Position numbers and translations under genes: made by a program. The notes under the pieces are model-generated. The model searched no databases, was not told where the DNA came from, and worked only from the letters and a program-made list of their open reading frames with translations. DNA of 64,000 bases, from NCBI GenBank assembly GCA_947044405.1, contig CAMRHE010000324.1:2170001-2234000 (forward strand). The letters are read 5' to 3'. Origin of the DNA: Leptodactylus fallax (Eukaryota; Chordata; Amphibia; Anura; Leptodactylidae). Position 1 is the stretch's first letter; each line of letters opens with the position of its first letter. Positions 47,346 to 61,437 of this stretch are shown here, in pieces.

Positions 47346-49732
47346 AGTCTTAAATTAGACCCAAATTTTCCAAAAGTTTTGGGTTCAGCTTTTGGGGTTC
47401 GTCACCCATGAAGCACTATTATACTCTGGGGTCTCCTCAGACCCAAGACTATAATAAGGGAAGGCCTAGAGTTAAATATCGTCCGCTACCTGTTGTAATA
47501 AACCAATAGGCAGCAGCTGTTTAAGAAAATGCTGCCCCTCAGTTTTGTACCACGAGGTGCTGTCTGAGGCTGTTGTCCCTGGTCGCCTCATGGCAGGAAG
47601 GAGGAAGGAAGGAAGAAGCGAAGGCCAGACTTGGCAGGGAAGGGATTGCTGCATTAGTTGACATTTGTAAACATTAACATCAGGTAGCCCTGTTTCTTGC
47701 CAATCCTTGTTGCCAAAATTTCAGATATGGCCAAATTTGATCGACATGCTAAGATCTTACAGACTGTGGCTATAGCATCTGCTATGTTTGACCAGCCTTT
47801 ATCACTTATGTGTACTCCATTCAGTATGCCCGTATGCAGCTATCATTCTACCACCTAAATACTATTATATTGTTATCTCTTTCCAAAGTATTCATTGAGA
47901 ATATTGAACAATATTGGACAAACAGTCATACAGACACCTTTTCACCTGCGAGAACAAACAAATAGGCATGTACCTCCAACATCTGGTAGAAGTCAGAACC
48001 CCATACAATAAGATTTTTGGCTGATCCTGCCAGAAATAAGAGTTTTGAAGTGACATTTATGTTCACATTATGCCCAACTGTACAGGTGTAGACAAACCAT
48101 CACAAACACAATATAAGTAAAACCAATCACGTTTTTAGGTTAATTCATACTCGACAAAGTGGGGGACACGAACACCACAATATATATTAGCATCTATGGT
48201 ATCTGTAAGAATCCTTAAATACAATTGTAAAAATGAGATCCTAAAAATAACCTGAAAGGCAAATGAGAATAACATGTTCATTATCTCAGAACAAAGGGCC
48301 AAAGGTGATTTTACAGTAAACAAACCAATGGGCCAAATGTATTACGTGTGAGGTGTCATTTATCTGGCATACAATATTCTTAATTCACAATTTAAAGTTT
48401 AGGTGGGATTAGACTGCACAAGAAGGGTCTTCAGTATTGATAACCTCCATGACAAATAGTAAATGATGTAGCCTTTATTTATCATTCTTTTTTTCTTTTT
48501 TTTTTTTTGGGGGGGGGGTTATGCATTCCAGCAACCACTTACTATTAGATTTTAGAGCAAAATAATTTTTGGACATGGATTTCAATAACAGTTATCATGT
48601 GTTCCAGGATGAATCCTCTTAGAGGTTACTTTACATATTTGTGGTTTACCAGCTACTGAAAAATGAGGGAGGTGTTTTTATTTAGGTTGCCCTCTTTTTG
48701 GCATTCTCTTCCACTGACTGCCGTGACTGATGAGCTTAGATTCCATGAGATGTTCTGGTCTTCATGAACTGAAGCTTTCCAGAAATGATACAGTATCTGC
48801 TTTATATCAAGAAATTAATTTACAGGAACACACCTAAATTCCCACAATATGTTTCTCAGGACCTATGTTATCTTAACCTTCGCCCACTATCCTGTTTATG
48901 TGATTAAACTGTATAATTATTGGCCAGTTTTTTAGCTTAGGTTCCCAGGAGAACATGATTTTACCACTTATATACTTAGGGTCGCTTCTAAACCACTGAC
49001 ACGTAGTTGTGGGGCTGTTAGTGGCAGTGTAGATATACCTTTATTTTGTGTAATCTTGCTGCATAAAAAAAAAACAAAAAAAAAAAACTTTCAATCCATA
49101 TGCGAATGAGCTGTTCAGTACACCCAGAACTTGGCTGCACCTGCAAGAGCAACCCTTTTTACCACTGGCCACCACCCAGCACTGCTAACTAACATGAAGA
49201 TTGAGAGGCCACAATGTGCAGCGAGCACAGGTGAAATCGGGGGCTTCAGCAGTTAGCCAGATTGCTATATCCAGCAAAATAAGGTATCAAACTCAAGTTC
49301 AACTTTGCAACAGCTATACCTTTTGCCACTTTTGCACAATAAAAACAAAGAAAAAATTATTTGTGTTGCTGCATTGAAAGACCCATTACTTCTTTACTTA
49401 TTTGTAGAGAGAGCTCTACAAGGGTTTGTTTTTCTGGAACAAATTGTAGTTCTTATTGGTACCACTTCAAAGTAAATAGGACTTTTTGATCATGTTTTAT
49501 TCCATTTTTTTAATTTTCACAGCAATAATCATGCAGGTGATATAATGTAATAACTTTATAAACACAGAAATGCCAATTTTGTATTTTTGTTTCACATAAT
49601 AAGGAAGGAGCGGGTTTTTACATTTTTTTCCCCATTAGTTGATAACATGCCTAATTCTTTGATCGCTTGTACAATACACTAATAATTTTGTACTGGCAGG
49701 CATGCTTTTATACCCTGCCTCTATCAGTCTAA

Positions 49733-50211
49733 GGCCCCTTGCAGACAACCATGGGCGAGATCTGTGTGCTATCCGTGTTTTTCGCGGATAACACACTGAC
49801 TTATTCATTTCTATGGGCACATGCACACAACCATATTTTTCACTGATCAGTGTGCGAGCCGGGATTCCGCGCCGCATCAGATAGAACAGGTCCTATTCTG
49901 TTCAGTTTTTGCAGAAGCCTATGGGAGACTAAGAACCTAGGACAGCACACTGATGTACTCGGTGTGTCATCAGTGTGCTGTCTGTTTTTGAGGACAAGCT
50001 AGGGATATAATTAGATGTCACTTGTGTTTTTTTTATGGTGGATCCGCAAACTAGGATCACACACTGATGGCACACTGAAGACACTCTGTCAGTTTTTGTG
50101 GACATACTTCACTGATGCTGAAGAAACACTGAATACACTCTGTCCGCAAAAACTGAACACTAATTAGTAGTTTGCTGACCGCAAAATACACACAGTCATC
50201 TGCAACTAGCC
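49733..50211. mobile_element. 479-bp inverted-repeat element, TAA target duplication
   Basis: The ends are GGCCCCTTGCAGACAACCAT and, inverted, GGCTAGTTGCAGATGACTGT. TAA flanks it on both sides (49730-49732, 50212-50214). The interior is rich in CACACTGATG and GTCCGCAAAAACTGAAC. It is non-coding and Harbinger-type by its flanks. Confidence 0.8.
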
Positions 50212-50839
50212 TAATACTGAGAGTGCACTAAGATGAGGGCTGTTGCTAAGTCCCTGGGCTGCCATGACAACCACTGAAACCCAGTAATGAGGCAATGGGG
50301 TGATGGAAGTAGCCTCATCATTTGTAAACCAACCAGCACCTAGAAGCAGGAAGAAAAAAAATATTGTATAGTCAAGCACTTTAGGAGCACAATGTCGAGC
50401 AGACATACAGTACTGTGGAAAAGTTTTAGACATGTGTGGAAAAATGCAGCAAAGTAAGAAAGCTTTCCAAAATAGAAGTGTTAATAGTTTATTTTTGTCT
50501 ATTAGCAAAATGCTAAGTGAATCTGTTCATGTAATCTCAGACAGACTCGATGATGTTGAGATTAGGGCAATAATATTGGACCCATTGCAGGCATTGCACG
50601 AGGGATGAGTATCTACCTACATTTCTCAGCATTGAGAACACCATTAATTGTGACCAAATCCCCAACTCCATTTTCTAAGATTGCGGGAACAGTCCAGTTT
50701 TTATTATAGCCAGGACTCTTCTGAGAGCTGCCAGGCCTGTCATAGTAATGTAAGTACTGAGGATTGCCTCCGTTAGGCTCCAATATTTATACAGTGATTT
50801 TCCCATAGACAGGTATCCCTGCTTACAAAAATGCCTGAA

Positions 50840-51620
50840 TTATACATATGTTTGTCTTATACGGTGAACACCATAGCGGTATAAAATTCCAAAATATCTG
50901 ACTCACCGTTTTTTGCCATTTTGCCTCCGCCAAAAAATTTACTAAAACGTTGGACATTCACCAAAATGGTATACGTAAAATCTACATCTTGTACCACAAA
51001 AAGATACCTTACACGATTCCATATATGGAAACATTACAAGATATGAGTGTCAGAATATGGTGACTAACATAAGTTTTGTATTTTGTAAAGGTATTAAAAA
51101 TAACAACAACTATATAAATTTGTTATTGCTGTGATTGTGCCGACCTGAAGAATATAAAGAACATTTTTACATCAGTGAATGCTGTAAAAGTAAAACTCAT
51201 GCACTTTTTCTATAATTCCACCCCACTCTGAATTTTTTTCCAGCTTCCTAGTACATTGTATGGAATATTAAATGGTACCATTATGAGGTACAATTTGTCC
51301 TGCAACAACAAGCCGACTGTGTATGGAAAAAACTTATGGCTTTTGGAAAACGAAAATGAAAAGTTATTTATATTATTTATTATGATTTTTATATTATGAA
51401 TATAAACGATTTTGTATGTCAGGGCTCTTTATTTGCGGGGCACGTTGTTTTTTTTGGCACCAATTTTTGGTATGTATGAATTTTTCATCACTTTTTACTT
51501 CTGTTTTTGGAGGAAAGCGAGGTGACCATAATACATTAATTTTCACTATGTGTTTTTATTTATTTATTTTTTTTATATGGCATTCACCGTATGGGATAAA
51601 TAATACTATTTTTGAATAGT
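50840..51620 (+). repeat. dispersed AT-rich repeat, copy B
   Basis: It shares the ordered words of 26930-27410 and extends further through GTATGTCAGGGCTCTTTATTTG and CCGTATGGGATAAATAATAC. The long open frames here (51416-51919) are AT-driven and have no recognisable domain. Confidence 0.65.
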
Positions 51621-52659
51621 GCAGACTTATATGGATGGGATCGGGGTGGGGGAACCTAACATGTTTGTTTACTTTATTTTGTTTACATTATGTGTTTTTT
51701 TTAATTAAAAGTTGTTGCTTTATTTTTACTTTTTTATTATTTATTTATCTTTTATACTTGGGCCATTCGGGAGGTCATTGTATCATATCTCACTTTGATG
51801 TAGTGAATTCCATGCTCATGGCCGTAGTCATCTGGGAAATATGGTTTTGTGCAGGAGGCCTAAATTGTATCACTATGGGAAAACGGAAGGTAGGCAGTGG
51901 ATACAAACTGCTTGTTTAACCATACATTGCATTTTTTTAACAGTTTTTTTTATGAAAAAGGCTTTAGGGATTTGGCAGTGGCAACTGGCAACTACAGATT
52001 TTGAAGAAAATGTGGCAGACTGTCAGTGTGTCTGGTTGTAAGGGACATAGTAGCTTTTTAAAACAAAGCACCAAAACTATCCACTTTTGGGAGCAGATAC
52101 TGCAGCAGCACTGGAAGAAGCAATGGGTTTTATTTTGTTTTTATTATGCCAGCAGTGTGGCAGTGGTGACATGAACATGAGAATGTAAAATGCTGAACAC
52201 TGGCAGACTGGCAGTGTGTCACCTGGTTGAAAAGTAAAGGAGCTTTTGGAAAGCAAACCTAATTGATCTTTTTCAGGGAGTACACCACCATGGCATCAAA
52301 GTAGTGAAAACTACAGTATACTGCTGGCTAAGTTATCTCCCTGCTCTTTTCTTGCTTTCATCACCACCAAATTGCTCCTTTCTCTGTTCATCACCTTACA
52401 TAGTACCTATGACATCATCTCTGTGACCTCTCCAACCATCCCTCATGATTGGCTGAGAGACTGTCATGTAATGATGGCAAAAGCCTTCCTCAGTGGTAGT
52501 AAGATCATTTGATGCTCTGCTGTTCTTTCGCATGTGTCACAGTCGTTCTTGCTTCCCCGAAAAGAATTGAAAAAGTTAGAAACTGAAACTTTTAAAAAAA
52601 ATTTGATTTGCCCATCTCTAGATATAATTTTTAACACAATATCACAGTACTATATAGTT

Positions 52660-52728
52660 TTGATAAGCTAGTGACACATATATCTGGACATATCCAGCCA
52701 TGTGGAAAGATAAGGAAGGGCACATCTG
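52660..52728 (+). mobile_element. right end of the TA-flanked 227-bp element family
   Basis: GTGACACATATATCTGGACA and GGAAGGGCACATCTG parallel 9670-9724, and TA follows (52729-52730). The left half is missing. Confidence 0.7.
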
Positions 52729-52730
52729 TA

Positions 52731-55251
52731 CATATTCAGATATAGTAATGACCTGAATATGAGTATGAAATAAATGAATATAAATATATTTGTCTACAGA
52801 AATTCTATAGACCTGTCACCACATGTCTCTTGATAAAGCAACAAATACCATTCTCTACTGTCTGGCATTGTGTGCCCACATAGACTCCTTTTTGTACTGC
52901 ATATTATAGTGCATTTAAAACTAACATTATGTCATTGTGTCTTTTAACGTTTAACCACTTTCCAAAAGCTCTATGCTCTTGACCAAAAGACTTTTGGAAG
53001 TGGTTTCATGCTGTATATCTATAATACATGTGTCTCATATCATCTTATGATAACATTTGTTATAGATGTTCCTGCCAAGCAATAGACACGTATTGTAAAT
53101 GTGGCGCCTCTCCTTCAAGATTATTATAAACAAAAATAAAATAAGCAATTAAAATCATTTTATGGGTTTACATCGCCATATGTTTGTCCTTCATAAACTT
53201 CAGAAAGAACTTGCATCATAAAAATAAAAAAAATTTAAACAAGTTTCACTTCACTCATCTCCATAAATAATACCAAATACAATAAATCAATGGTGTAAAA
53301 TGTGGTCCATGGTCAACCTTGCTAATTTTAGTTTATAGTTATGGGGGGAAGGTTATCCTTATATTTCTATTGAGTGCATTAATCTAAACTATAAAACTTG
53401 AATAAAATGGTTAACACAAAGTAAGTGGATAACTACAAGAAGTTTGTTGAATCTTTTGTACAGACATATTCTATTTAGAGTAATACCAATGAAAATGTTT
53501 CGGTGTACTTGAATAATACTGACATTTTTAATTCTTTAAAGATAAATCATTTAAATAACTTTTAGATATAATATATAAAAGATGTTAGAATTTTTAAAGG
53601 GGCATGGCACACAAAGCACAAAGCATAATACAGCCACATTTTACAACAATGCTGTTATAGAAACCTCAAACAATGTCATCCTATGAACCCCCATACAGTG
53701 TCAATCAGACCCTATGGCCAGCCATAAAGTCCCCTGCCTACAAACACTCTATTTGCAGATAAAGAGGCGTATGAAGGTCCAGTCATAGAGCTCCCAAGTC
53801 ACATCCATATTCTATTAAAATTCAGAAGCAGTGATCCATATCATATCAGTTAGATAACTTTCATACAGTGCCAGTTTCATTTTCCAATTTTAAAGTGCAT
53901 CTTTTGCATAACTCATGTTATGACACCTTCCCATCTTTGTATTGGGCTTTTTGGTGGTAAAACATCATAACTACAGCTTTGAGAGCTATATGCTGTCCAA
54001 GATATTCAATGACAGTTCTATTGTAAACATTACATACTACCGAGTGTGCTATTCAAGTGTCTTCTAGGGTTCCCTTTCGATATTTCTATAGCAGATTCTA
54101 TTTGACTCTGAACGGACACACGGTACCAGAAGACCCAGAAGATAGTCAACTTAGACTCGCATAGCACACTTGGTTGTGTGCATGAATTCTTACCTGTGGT
54201 ATAGCTGTACCTGTAAACGTATGTCAACATTTCTAGTGTGATGTGATATGTAGGTACCCCAACAGAAATCTAGATACCACAAAAAGATGAAGGAAAGGAC
54301 TATATTAAAAATGATAGAAAAATATTTTTTGCCAGTGGGAAAAAGTGCCACTTAGTGTAAGATATTTATTTAGAAGTCTTCAGCAAAGTACATTAAAGGG
54401 TAATCTGGGCTAAAAAATTCCAAAACCATCATTGCAACCCATCATGATTAGCTACTGAGGGTTTAGATGCTACAATGTGTCATTTTGTGAGATTTCATAT
54501 CAATTTTGGCTTCTAATTGTAATAGGAAAACAAACTTGGAATATCAAAAAATAAAGTCTGCTGCGTGTTTGTACAGTATGGTACATATAATTTGTATTAT
54601 ACCAAAGATAATTTTATATCAGGCGAATCAGGTTTATATGGCTTCATCACTTGGTTGCAATCATAATATCCCCCTCCCTATATATTCTAAACTATGACTT
54701 CCTTGGTTGTTGTCTTTGCATTGCTATCCCTATAGTTTAATACTTACAGGTTTCATTAGAAGCCTTTTGTCTCATTTCTAAGGATACATACACACACTGC
54801 AAATTAGATTTGGATTTTCTGCATGGATTTTCATGATGAAGCCAACCTCACACAAAGTGTAAATTATATGCAGTGGAACAAACCTGAAAATCTGCACAAA
54901 ATTCTGCATGTATAACATATGCTGGTTTGTAAATACAATGCATAGCTAAGATCTGCTGTTGTTTGTGAATGGTGTTTGACACTTTGCATTCTTTTATACT
55001 GCGCTGGGTTATTTTGGTATAACTTTTACAACTAAAACTAAATATGGGTGCACTAATAGAGCTAAACTCTGTTAAATATTATAAAATACTGTGTTGTTGT
55101 GGCATAGCCTGTGGTATTGGTTACCTATAGAATACTAAGGAATTTTAACACAATTTTAATATTTTAACTCATATTTGGAATATAACTTTAGGATTGAATG
55201 TTTTCAATTATGTTATTCTCCTTTCTATCCTATTTTACATATAATACACAC

Positions 55252-55255
<4 letters not shown>
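52731..55255. other. intron 3 segment with no recognised gene
   Basis: AT-rich. A weak inverted-repeat remnant occurs at about 54785-54925 (AAATTAGATTTGGATTTTCTGC against GAAAATCTGCACAAAATTCTG). There is no coding motif. Confidence 0.4.
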
Positions 55256-55256
<1 letters not shown>

Positions 55257-55310
<54 letters not shown>

Positions 55311-55382
55311 ACACATACTGTATTTGTATACATATCATATACATACACAGATACGCATATACACACACACACACAAACACAC
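55257..55382. repeat. compound (TA)n / (AC)n microsatellite
   Basis: About 21 TA units at 55259-55300, then TACACACATACACACATAC and, after a break, a further (AC)n at 55361-55374. Confidence 0.93.
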
Positions 55383-56058
55383 ATTTCTTAGGACAGAAGA
55401 AAATCTGGAGAAAATATATTTTTCATAGAAGACAGAATGGATAAAAATTGCACTATTACTGAAAATGACTTTATTATCAGAATTCACAAAATTGAACCAT
55501 TTTGAAATAAGAAATATATTCTCCTCCCTTAATTCTAGGCACTTGTAAAAAAAACCTGTGGACTGCAGAAATTGTCCTTTAATCTTCCTTTCAATAGCAT
55601 AATATATAGCGAATATTGTGTATAACGTCCACTCAGTCACACTCATTATATGAAGCAACACTAATGGTGGGTTATATAAAGGTTCAGCAGGTCATCTTGA
55701 GCATGCTCCTGACATTTGATGAGTTCACTTATCTCTCTACAACAATGACTGAGATACTTGGACAATATCACATCTAGAATAGGCTGCAATATGACAAGCT
55801 GTAAACTACAAGGCTGTATCTTATAGGGTTGTAAAGGCTACACTAAAACTGATGTGTTCCATATGAAAATGAATGCATACAATTTTACTGAACATATCCA
55901 TTTCCAGTAGTATCTGCATAATATGTCTCACAAATGACTCCATTCCAAAAGAATTTGTCAGTCACTGCTGTCTCAGGCAAAGCTGGATGGATATTACTTT
56001 TTTCTTTTTTCTCACAGTGTTAGAGCATTGATACTAAGTGACTTTTCAGTGCTAGTTG

Positions 56059-56060
<2 letters not shown>

Positions 56061-56149
<89 letters not shown>
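56061..56149. repeat. compound (TA)n / (GA)n microsatellite
   Basis: About 22 TA units (56062-56105), a short CACATACACA spacer, then about 17 GA units (56116-56149). The purine/pyrimidine asymmetry of (GA)n favours triplex or slippage. Confidence 0.95.
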
Positions 56150-56151
<2 letters not shown>

Positions 56152-56831
56152 CCCAGTACTAAACAGTTCAAAAGTGTAAAAGCCCAATATACTGGCAGGA
56201 TCCATTCTGTGGAAACTATGACTAGCAGCATGTCCACATATCTACAGGAGGCAGTTGGGCATGTTAGCATTGTAGCTTTGCATAAGATGGAGGGTCACAG
56301 GTTGGAAACCAGTACCATACACATTGTATATATATACTGGTGTAATTACATTTTACTTCCCTGAAGTCTTTGGGGCACCACACCTAAATGGTCTGCATGT
56401 TCTAAACAGTATGTGTTTGCTTCACCTATTTAAAGGGGACCATTACATTGCCTGTTTTAGTAAATACTGTACTTTTATTCCTCAGAAAATACCAAATATG
56501 GAGCATTTTTTAAAACTGCAATGTGCTGTTCTTATTAAATTGACAACTGGACGGTACCATTACCCTTTTCAATATGTCAACAGTGTCAGACTGTGTAAGA
56601 AAATGCCCCTACAACAAGGGGAATGGTAACAACCCATCATCAATTATGCAATACATTACCAGGAGAAATAGCAGAGGACAGATACAATGCAGAAATCTAA
56701 TAAAAGATGCTACAGTTTTTGTTATTTCATATTGAATAACTTACCAGGTTTTTTCAGTTTTTCAATGTTGAAGACTTATCTTTAGGATAGGCCATCAACA
56801 TCTCATTGGTGGGGTCCCCTTTAAAAATGTA

Positions 56832-59500
56832 AGGTAAATGATCAGTAACAAATCATCTGCAAAAGCTGCGGTTTTGTGCATAAAGGCATCTGTATGCACC
56901 CCTTGAATGGCCTCGGTCTGCCTAAGTTTGAGTAGGAGATTCACCATTACTAGGACAAAAAGAGATGGAGACAGGGGGCACCCCTGTCTTATCCCATTAG
57001 AAATGAAAACTGGGTCCATCACGGTACCGTTAACCTGGATTCTTGCTGATGGTCAATTATATAGTTTGAATATAGCAGATTCAAAGGCCGTTGGAAACTT
57101 ATCTAGAACTGACTTCAAAAGCCTTCTCAGCATCTGTTTCGAGAAGGACCAAGGGTGTTTTTGTCAGAAGAGCATGGTACATAACATAAAACTCTACTGA
57201 TATTGAGTCGTCCCTCTCTGCCTCTGACAACCTCAACCTGCTCCACACCAATTATGCATAGGAAAATTGGTTGTTGGTGTTGTGACAGGAATTTTAGCCC
57301 ACCATTTCAAATTGCAGTTTAATAGCAAGATGGGCCTATAACTTTCGCGTCTCTAGGGATCCTGTCCCTCCTTAGGAAGTATACGTAGTTATGAAAGGCT
57401 CTAAGCCTGTCTTGGGAGAGAGGAGCCCAACATCAAGGCATTACACAATTCGGAAATATGTGGGAGAAGCAATTGTTGGAATTTCTTATAGTACGATATT
57501 GGTAGCCCATCAGAGCCAGGACTTTTCCCTGAAGGGATTGTGCACAGAACTCTATTTCCTGATATGTAATAGGCACAACTAGAGCATCTTTTTCAGTCTC
57601 TGTCAAAGTGGGGGCAGATATTGAAGACAGAAAAGAGTCAATTAACAGTTGTTTCTCTTGTGTTTGCTCACTATTTGTAGGGAAGCTATCTCCTATGGTA
57701 TAGAGGGAGAAGTATAATTTATGGAATTTCCTAGCAATGGGTGTAGAGGTAAGACACTCATTATCCTCAGATTTGTTGATGTTTATGAACATTTTTATTT
57801 GTTTCTGTTTAATTAACCGGGTCATAAGTTTCCATCCCTTATTTTCATGTAAATAAATTTACGGTAGCTTTTTAAGGTTTGAAAAGCTTTAGACGCCTTA
57901 TGATTAAGCAAGTCCCTGAGACATTGTCTCAGTGTACATAGCTCAGTATGGAGTGATGGGGATCCAGAGGGCTTATGCATATTTTCTAAGGCTTCAGTTT
58001 GTTGCCAAAATAGAATTGACCTGTTGGTCTCTAAGCTTTTTGGCTCATAAAGCAATGGCAATAAGTTGTCCCCATATAAAAGCTTTGTGAAATTCCCAGA
58101 GAATGGACTTGGAGATCTGATGGGAATCATTAAAGTGGAAGAATTCTTCCAATTTATTTTCCTTATAATATTTCATGCTCAAGAAGAGTATCATTTAATC
58201 TCCAAGTCCATTCCCGTGCTATCAGTGCAGGGAGGTGTAAGACATTTGATACTTGTACATGGTTGGAAACTAAAATATTTTCTATGTTGGCATTTTGAAG
58301 ATGTTGTACCAAACAAATAAATAAATGATCAATCCGCTGGTATTTGTGGCGGGGTGGAAGTAAAAGGTATAATCCTTATTTGTAGGATTTTTCACATGCC
58401 AAGCATTAACTGGTGCATCTGAGATAGCAGAAGTTTAAGTTTACTTAGGGTGGCGTCAGATATTAGTGGGACAGGAGAGTTAGAGTCTTAATGATGTTCT
58501 AATGTTACATTAAGGTTGCTGTTATTATATCACTGGAGCAAATATCAAAAAATGCAGGATCTGACTGACAACAGAGAGTAGTAGATTAAGCTACTGTAAC
58601 TAAATCTCACACAGTGCTGAGAGATAGATCATTGGCACCCAAACGTCTTCACTAGCGCCAGCCACAAAGCCAGATAGATTTGTGCTGAATTTAGACCACA
58701 TTATCACCACAGAAGTATAAGAAATAAATACTCTACAAGCTAATGTTAAACCAGAACCCACAACAAACTCACAAGGCAGAGTGAATCTGTCCAATCGAAA
58801 AGGTCAATCCAAGAGGTATTGTCAGAGCCAAAATCAGAAGACAAGTGAATTTCCAGAAACAGGCCTATGGTTAGTAATTCAGCAATCCTGCACAAACAAT
58901 CTGATTTCAAATCCTCACTAAAGTAAAAACTAATAGCAGACACCTGAGTGGGCAGGAATCGAGTCTAATATCCCTCCTCAGCTGCTGATTGAATCAGCAA
59001 GAAGAGCTTTGAAAACTTTGAATAGCAGAAGATTAATATGTTGGCATGGTAAACTTCACAGCAGCTAGCTATTTAGCACACTGCGATTCCTAAGAGTTGC
59101 TTCCCAAAATAAGATAGCCTTCACTAAAAGATTGCAGTTCTCAGAGCAAGTAAAGGATATAAGTATAAGGAGCCAAGTAAGCTGTCATACATCAGGGGTG
59201 AATACATTTGCAATTGTTACTAAAGTGTTGGAGAAGTGGCCTTTAAGAAATACAAACCTACCCTTGGGGTCAATTGTGAAAGCTGTCAGTTTGTGAATCG
59301 ATATGGATAGTACACATAATTTGTATATGTGGAATTAAACAGTTGGGAGTATGGAGTCATGGATCGTTGGGGGGTATGATTGTGTCTAAAATGGGTTTCT
59401 TGTAATATCAAGATATCTGGGGAGTCCTTCCTGATGAAATGAAAAACCCTGAATCTTTTTGGAATTTAAGCCCTTTACATTTGAAGACCATAACTTAAGT
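56832..59500 (-). pseudogene. L1-like retrotransposon ORF2 relic, endonuclease to reverse transcriptase
   Basis: On the minus strand this is a decayed ORF2 of an L1-like element. From high to low coordinate: an endonuclease start WSSNVKGLNSKKIQ near 59480, continued after a frameshift as SPDILILQETHF near 59410; the endonuclease C-terminal region RIDHLFICLVQHLQNANIEN then TWRLNDTLLEHEIL at 58310-58170; the linker frames at 57822-58130 and 57433-57825 (LIDSFLSSISAPTLTETEKD); and an RT core GIRQGCPLSPSLFVLVMVNL ending in FADDLLL at about 56840. FADD replaces the usual YADD, and the frame is broken in several places. The roughly 1 kb between the two endonuclease pieces is longer than the family needs, suggesting an internal insertion. 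The relic stops at 56830 against a TTTAAA-type element end. Confidence 0.85.
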
Positions 59501-61034
59501 CTATCCATTTGCAATCCATGTTATGGAGTTTTTGGCAGAAGGGGGAAGAGGGGAGGTCAGTGACCATCTATAAAAAATAGCAGTACACAACACAAAACAG
59601 ATCAGTTTTGGGGCTTAACAAAATACTTACAACCAAACCACAAATATGAAACACCACTGCAAGAAATTAAATACAATCCTCCTCAGAGTCCCAGTATGAA
59701 GAGGCTTGATAAAAGTGCACAATAACACCTGATAAGGTGGTATCAGGGGAAAGAGACAATCTGCCATCTAACAATATTGACCGGGCTAGATTGCGCAACA
59801 AAAGTTTAGAAAACAATATGTAGTGAACACCCACCAACAAGGAAAAACTGATCTGCTAATATCCCAAAAAAATGGGGGGGAGAGGCTATGGGGATTCAGG
59901 GCTGTAGTAGATGATGGGGCAAGAGGGATGGAGGGGCAGTGGGGGGAAGGGGTACAGATATCATAAGTCAAGTTTACATATGTCACATAGCAATATAAAC
60001 CAGCAGCCATGGAAATACAGAGGATGTCAAGAACCCCACCCTCAGATAAACAGTTCAAAGATACTATTGAAAAGAATAAGGTATTTGTTGCTAGAAGCTT
60101 CTTGCTCCTAAGTGACTTGTCTTTTTTTGCAGGGTTCCATGTCTGGAATTTAAGAGGGTGGGATAATCCCATCCACAAAGGAGCATCAACTGGAGTCATG
60201 TCCAGCTTCTGCCATGCTGCTTGCAAATCCTCTCGAGTAACCTAAGCCAAAAGGGTACAACCAGCAGATGGGTAGCTTTTGGGCATGTAAAGTTTCAGTC
60301 GCTGTGTAAGGGAATCACTAGAGGAGCGATTCCCCAGTAGCTGCTGGAGAACTTAGGGGGAAGGGGCACAACAAGACAGTGGACCCTAAGCTGAATCCCC
60401 CCACTGTCCCTGGCTAACTTGCCCGATCTGTCCTAGGTGACAGACAGCAACCAGTCGACAATCCCTCTTTATAATAAGTGATAACACAGAACGCAGACAG
60501 GACGCACAAACAACAAAGGGAGGTCAGCTAGCTAAGGGGTGGTAACAAACGAGCAATGCAGTACAAAATCACAATCCAAGAGAAGTCAAAGGTAAGCCAG
60601 TGGTCAGAAAATCAGAAGACCAGGTAACAAGGAACAAGGAGTATAGCCAGTAAGCGAAATACAATAGCAGGCGCCAATGGGAAAGTGAGCAAACAATAAA
60701 TAGGGAGAAAGAACCCGCCCCAGACTTGATAGGAGGATAGGCTGTCAATCACCAAGGCAGGACTAAAGTTAACTCTTAGTGGAGCAGGGGGAAAGCAAGG
60801 TGAAGGAGAAGGGCGTGGTGGAAAATCAATTAAAAGAACAGACAACTATTAAACCAGACATTAAGCACATAGAACAGAGAGCACTGGAACTAGAGGAGAC
60901 TCAGGAAGCAGAAAGTAGGCTAGCCTGAATCTGTAGCTAAGGAGGCTCTTCCCGCGGCAACCACACAGATCTTTGCATCACTGATAGGAGAGGAGGCTGC
61001 AGCTAAAGTTACAATGGAAAAGGTCCCCTGAGCC
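59501..61034. other. intron 3 segment above the L1-like relic, not assigned
   Basis: A minus-strand open frame of 146 aa (59786-60226) contains PLWMGLSHPLKFQTWNPAKK but I cannot assign it; it may be 5' L1-like sequence. From 60400 to 61000 the DNA is rich in AACAAGGA, GGTAAGCC and CAGGAAGC words, like the untranslated parts of frog retroelements, with no domain visible. Confidence 0.3.
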
Positions 61035-61038
61035 TTAA

Positions 61039-61380
61039 AGAGGATCTGTCACCAAGTACAAAATACTAAATGTTATACATCATTTGATTCCTGCTTTGTT
61101 GCAGAACAATTTGATGTTTTTCTTTATAAAATCCATCCACTTATTCAAAAGATATGAGCCTTGAAAGGTTATAGCCCTGATTCTCCAAGTTGGCAGTAAG
61201 CTTATGTTTTTCTATGAGAAATGGAGAATCAGATAGTTTACATATAACCTTCCAGGGGGTCATATCTTTCGAATTGGTAGACAGATTTTAAAAAGTAAAA
61301 AACACCAACTTATTCAGGGACACAGCAAAAATTAAATGTTGTATGTTATTTAACATTTTCTACTTGGTGACAGGTCCTCT
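61039..61380. mobile_element. 342-bp TTAA-flanked inverted-repeat element
   Basis: The ends are AGAGGATCTGTCACCAAGTA and, inverted, AGAGGACCTGTCACCAAGTA (19 of 20 identical), with perfect TTAA on both sides (61035-61038, 61381-61384). The interior is also partly self-complementary. Such flanks fit Kolobok/T2 or piggyBac-type elements. Confidence 0.9.
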
Positions 61381-61437
61381 TTAAGACCCAAACCCCCTGT
61401 CAGAGAACCCCCTTGTGATGTTATATGTGGCATCATG

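Noticed and set aside
51416..52041. Hydrophobic open frames as a small membrane protein gene
   Set aside because: They are Phe/Leu/Ile-rich because of the T-rich dispersed repeat, and a related repeat copy occurs at 26930-27410.
55175..55661. Open frames of 76-108 aa over (TA)n/(AC)n, and the similar ones at 56052-56364 and 37706-38041
   Set aside because: Runs of alternating Ile/Tyr and Thr/His come from the microsatellites; no start context or domain.
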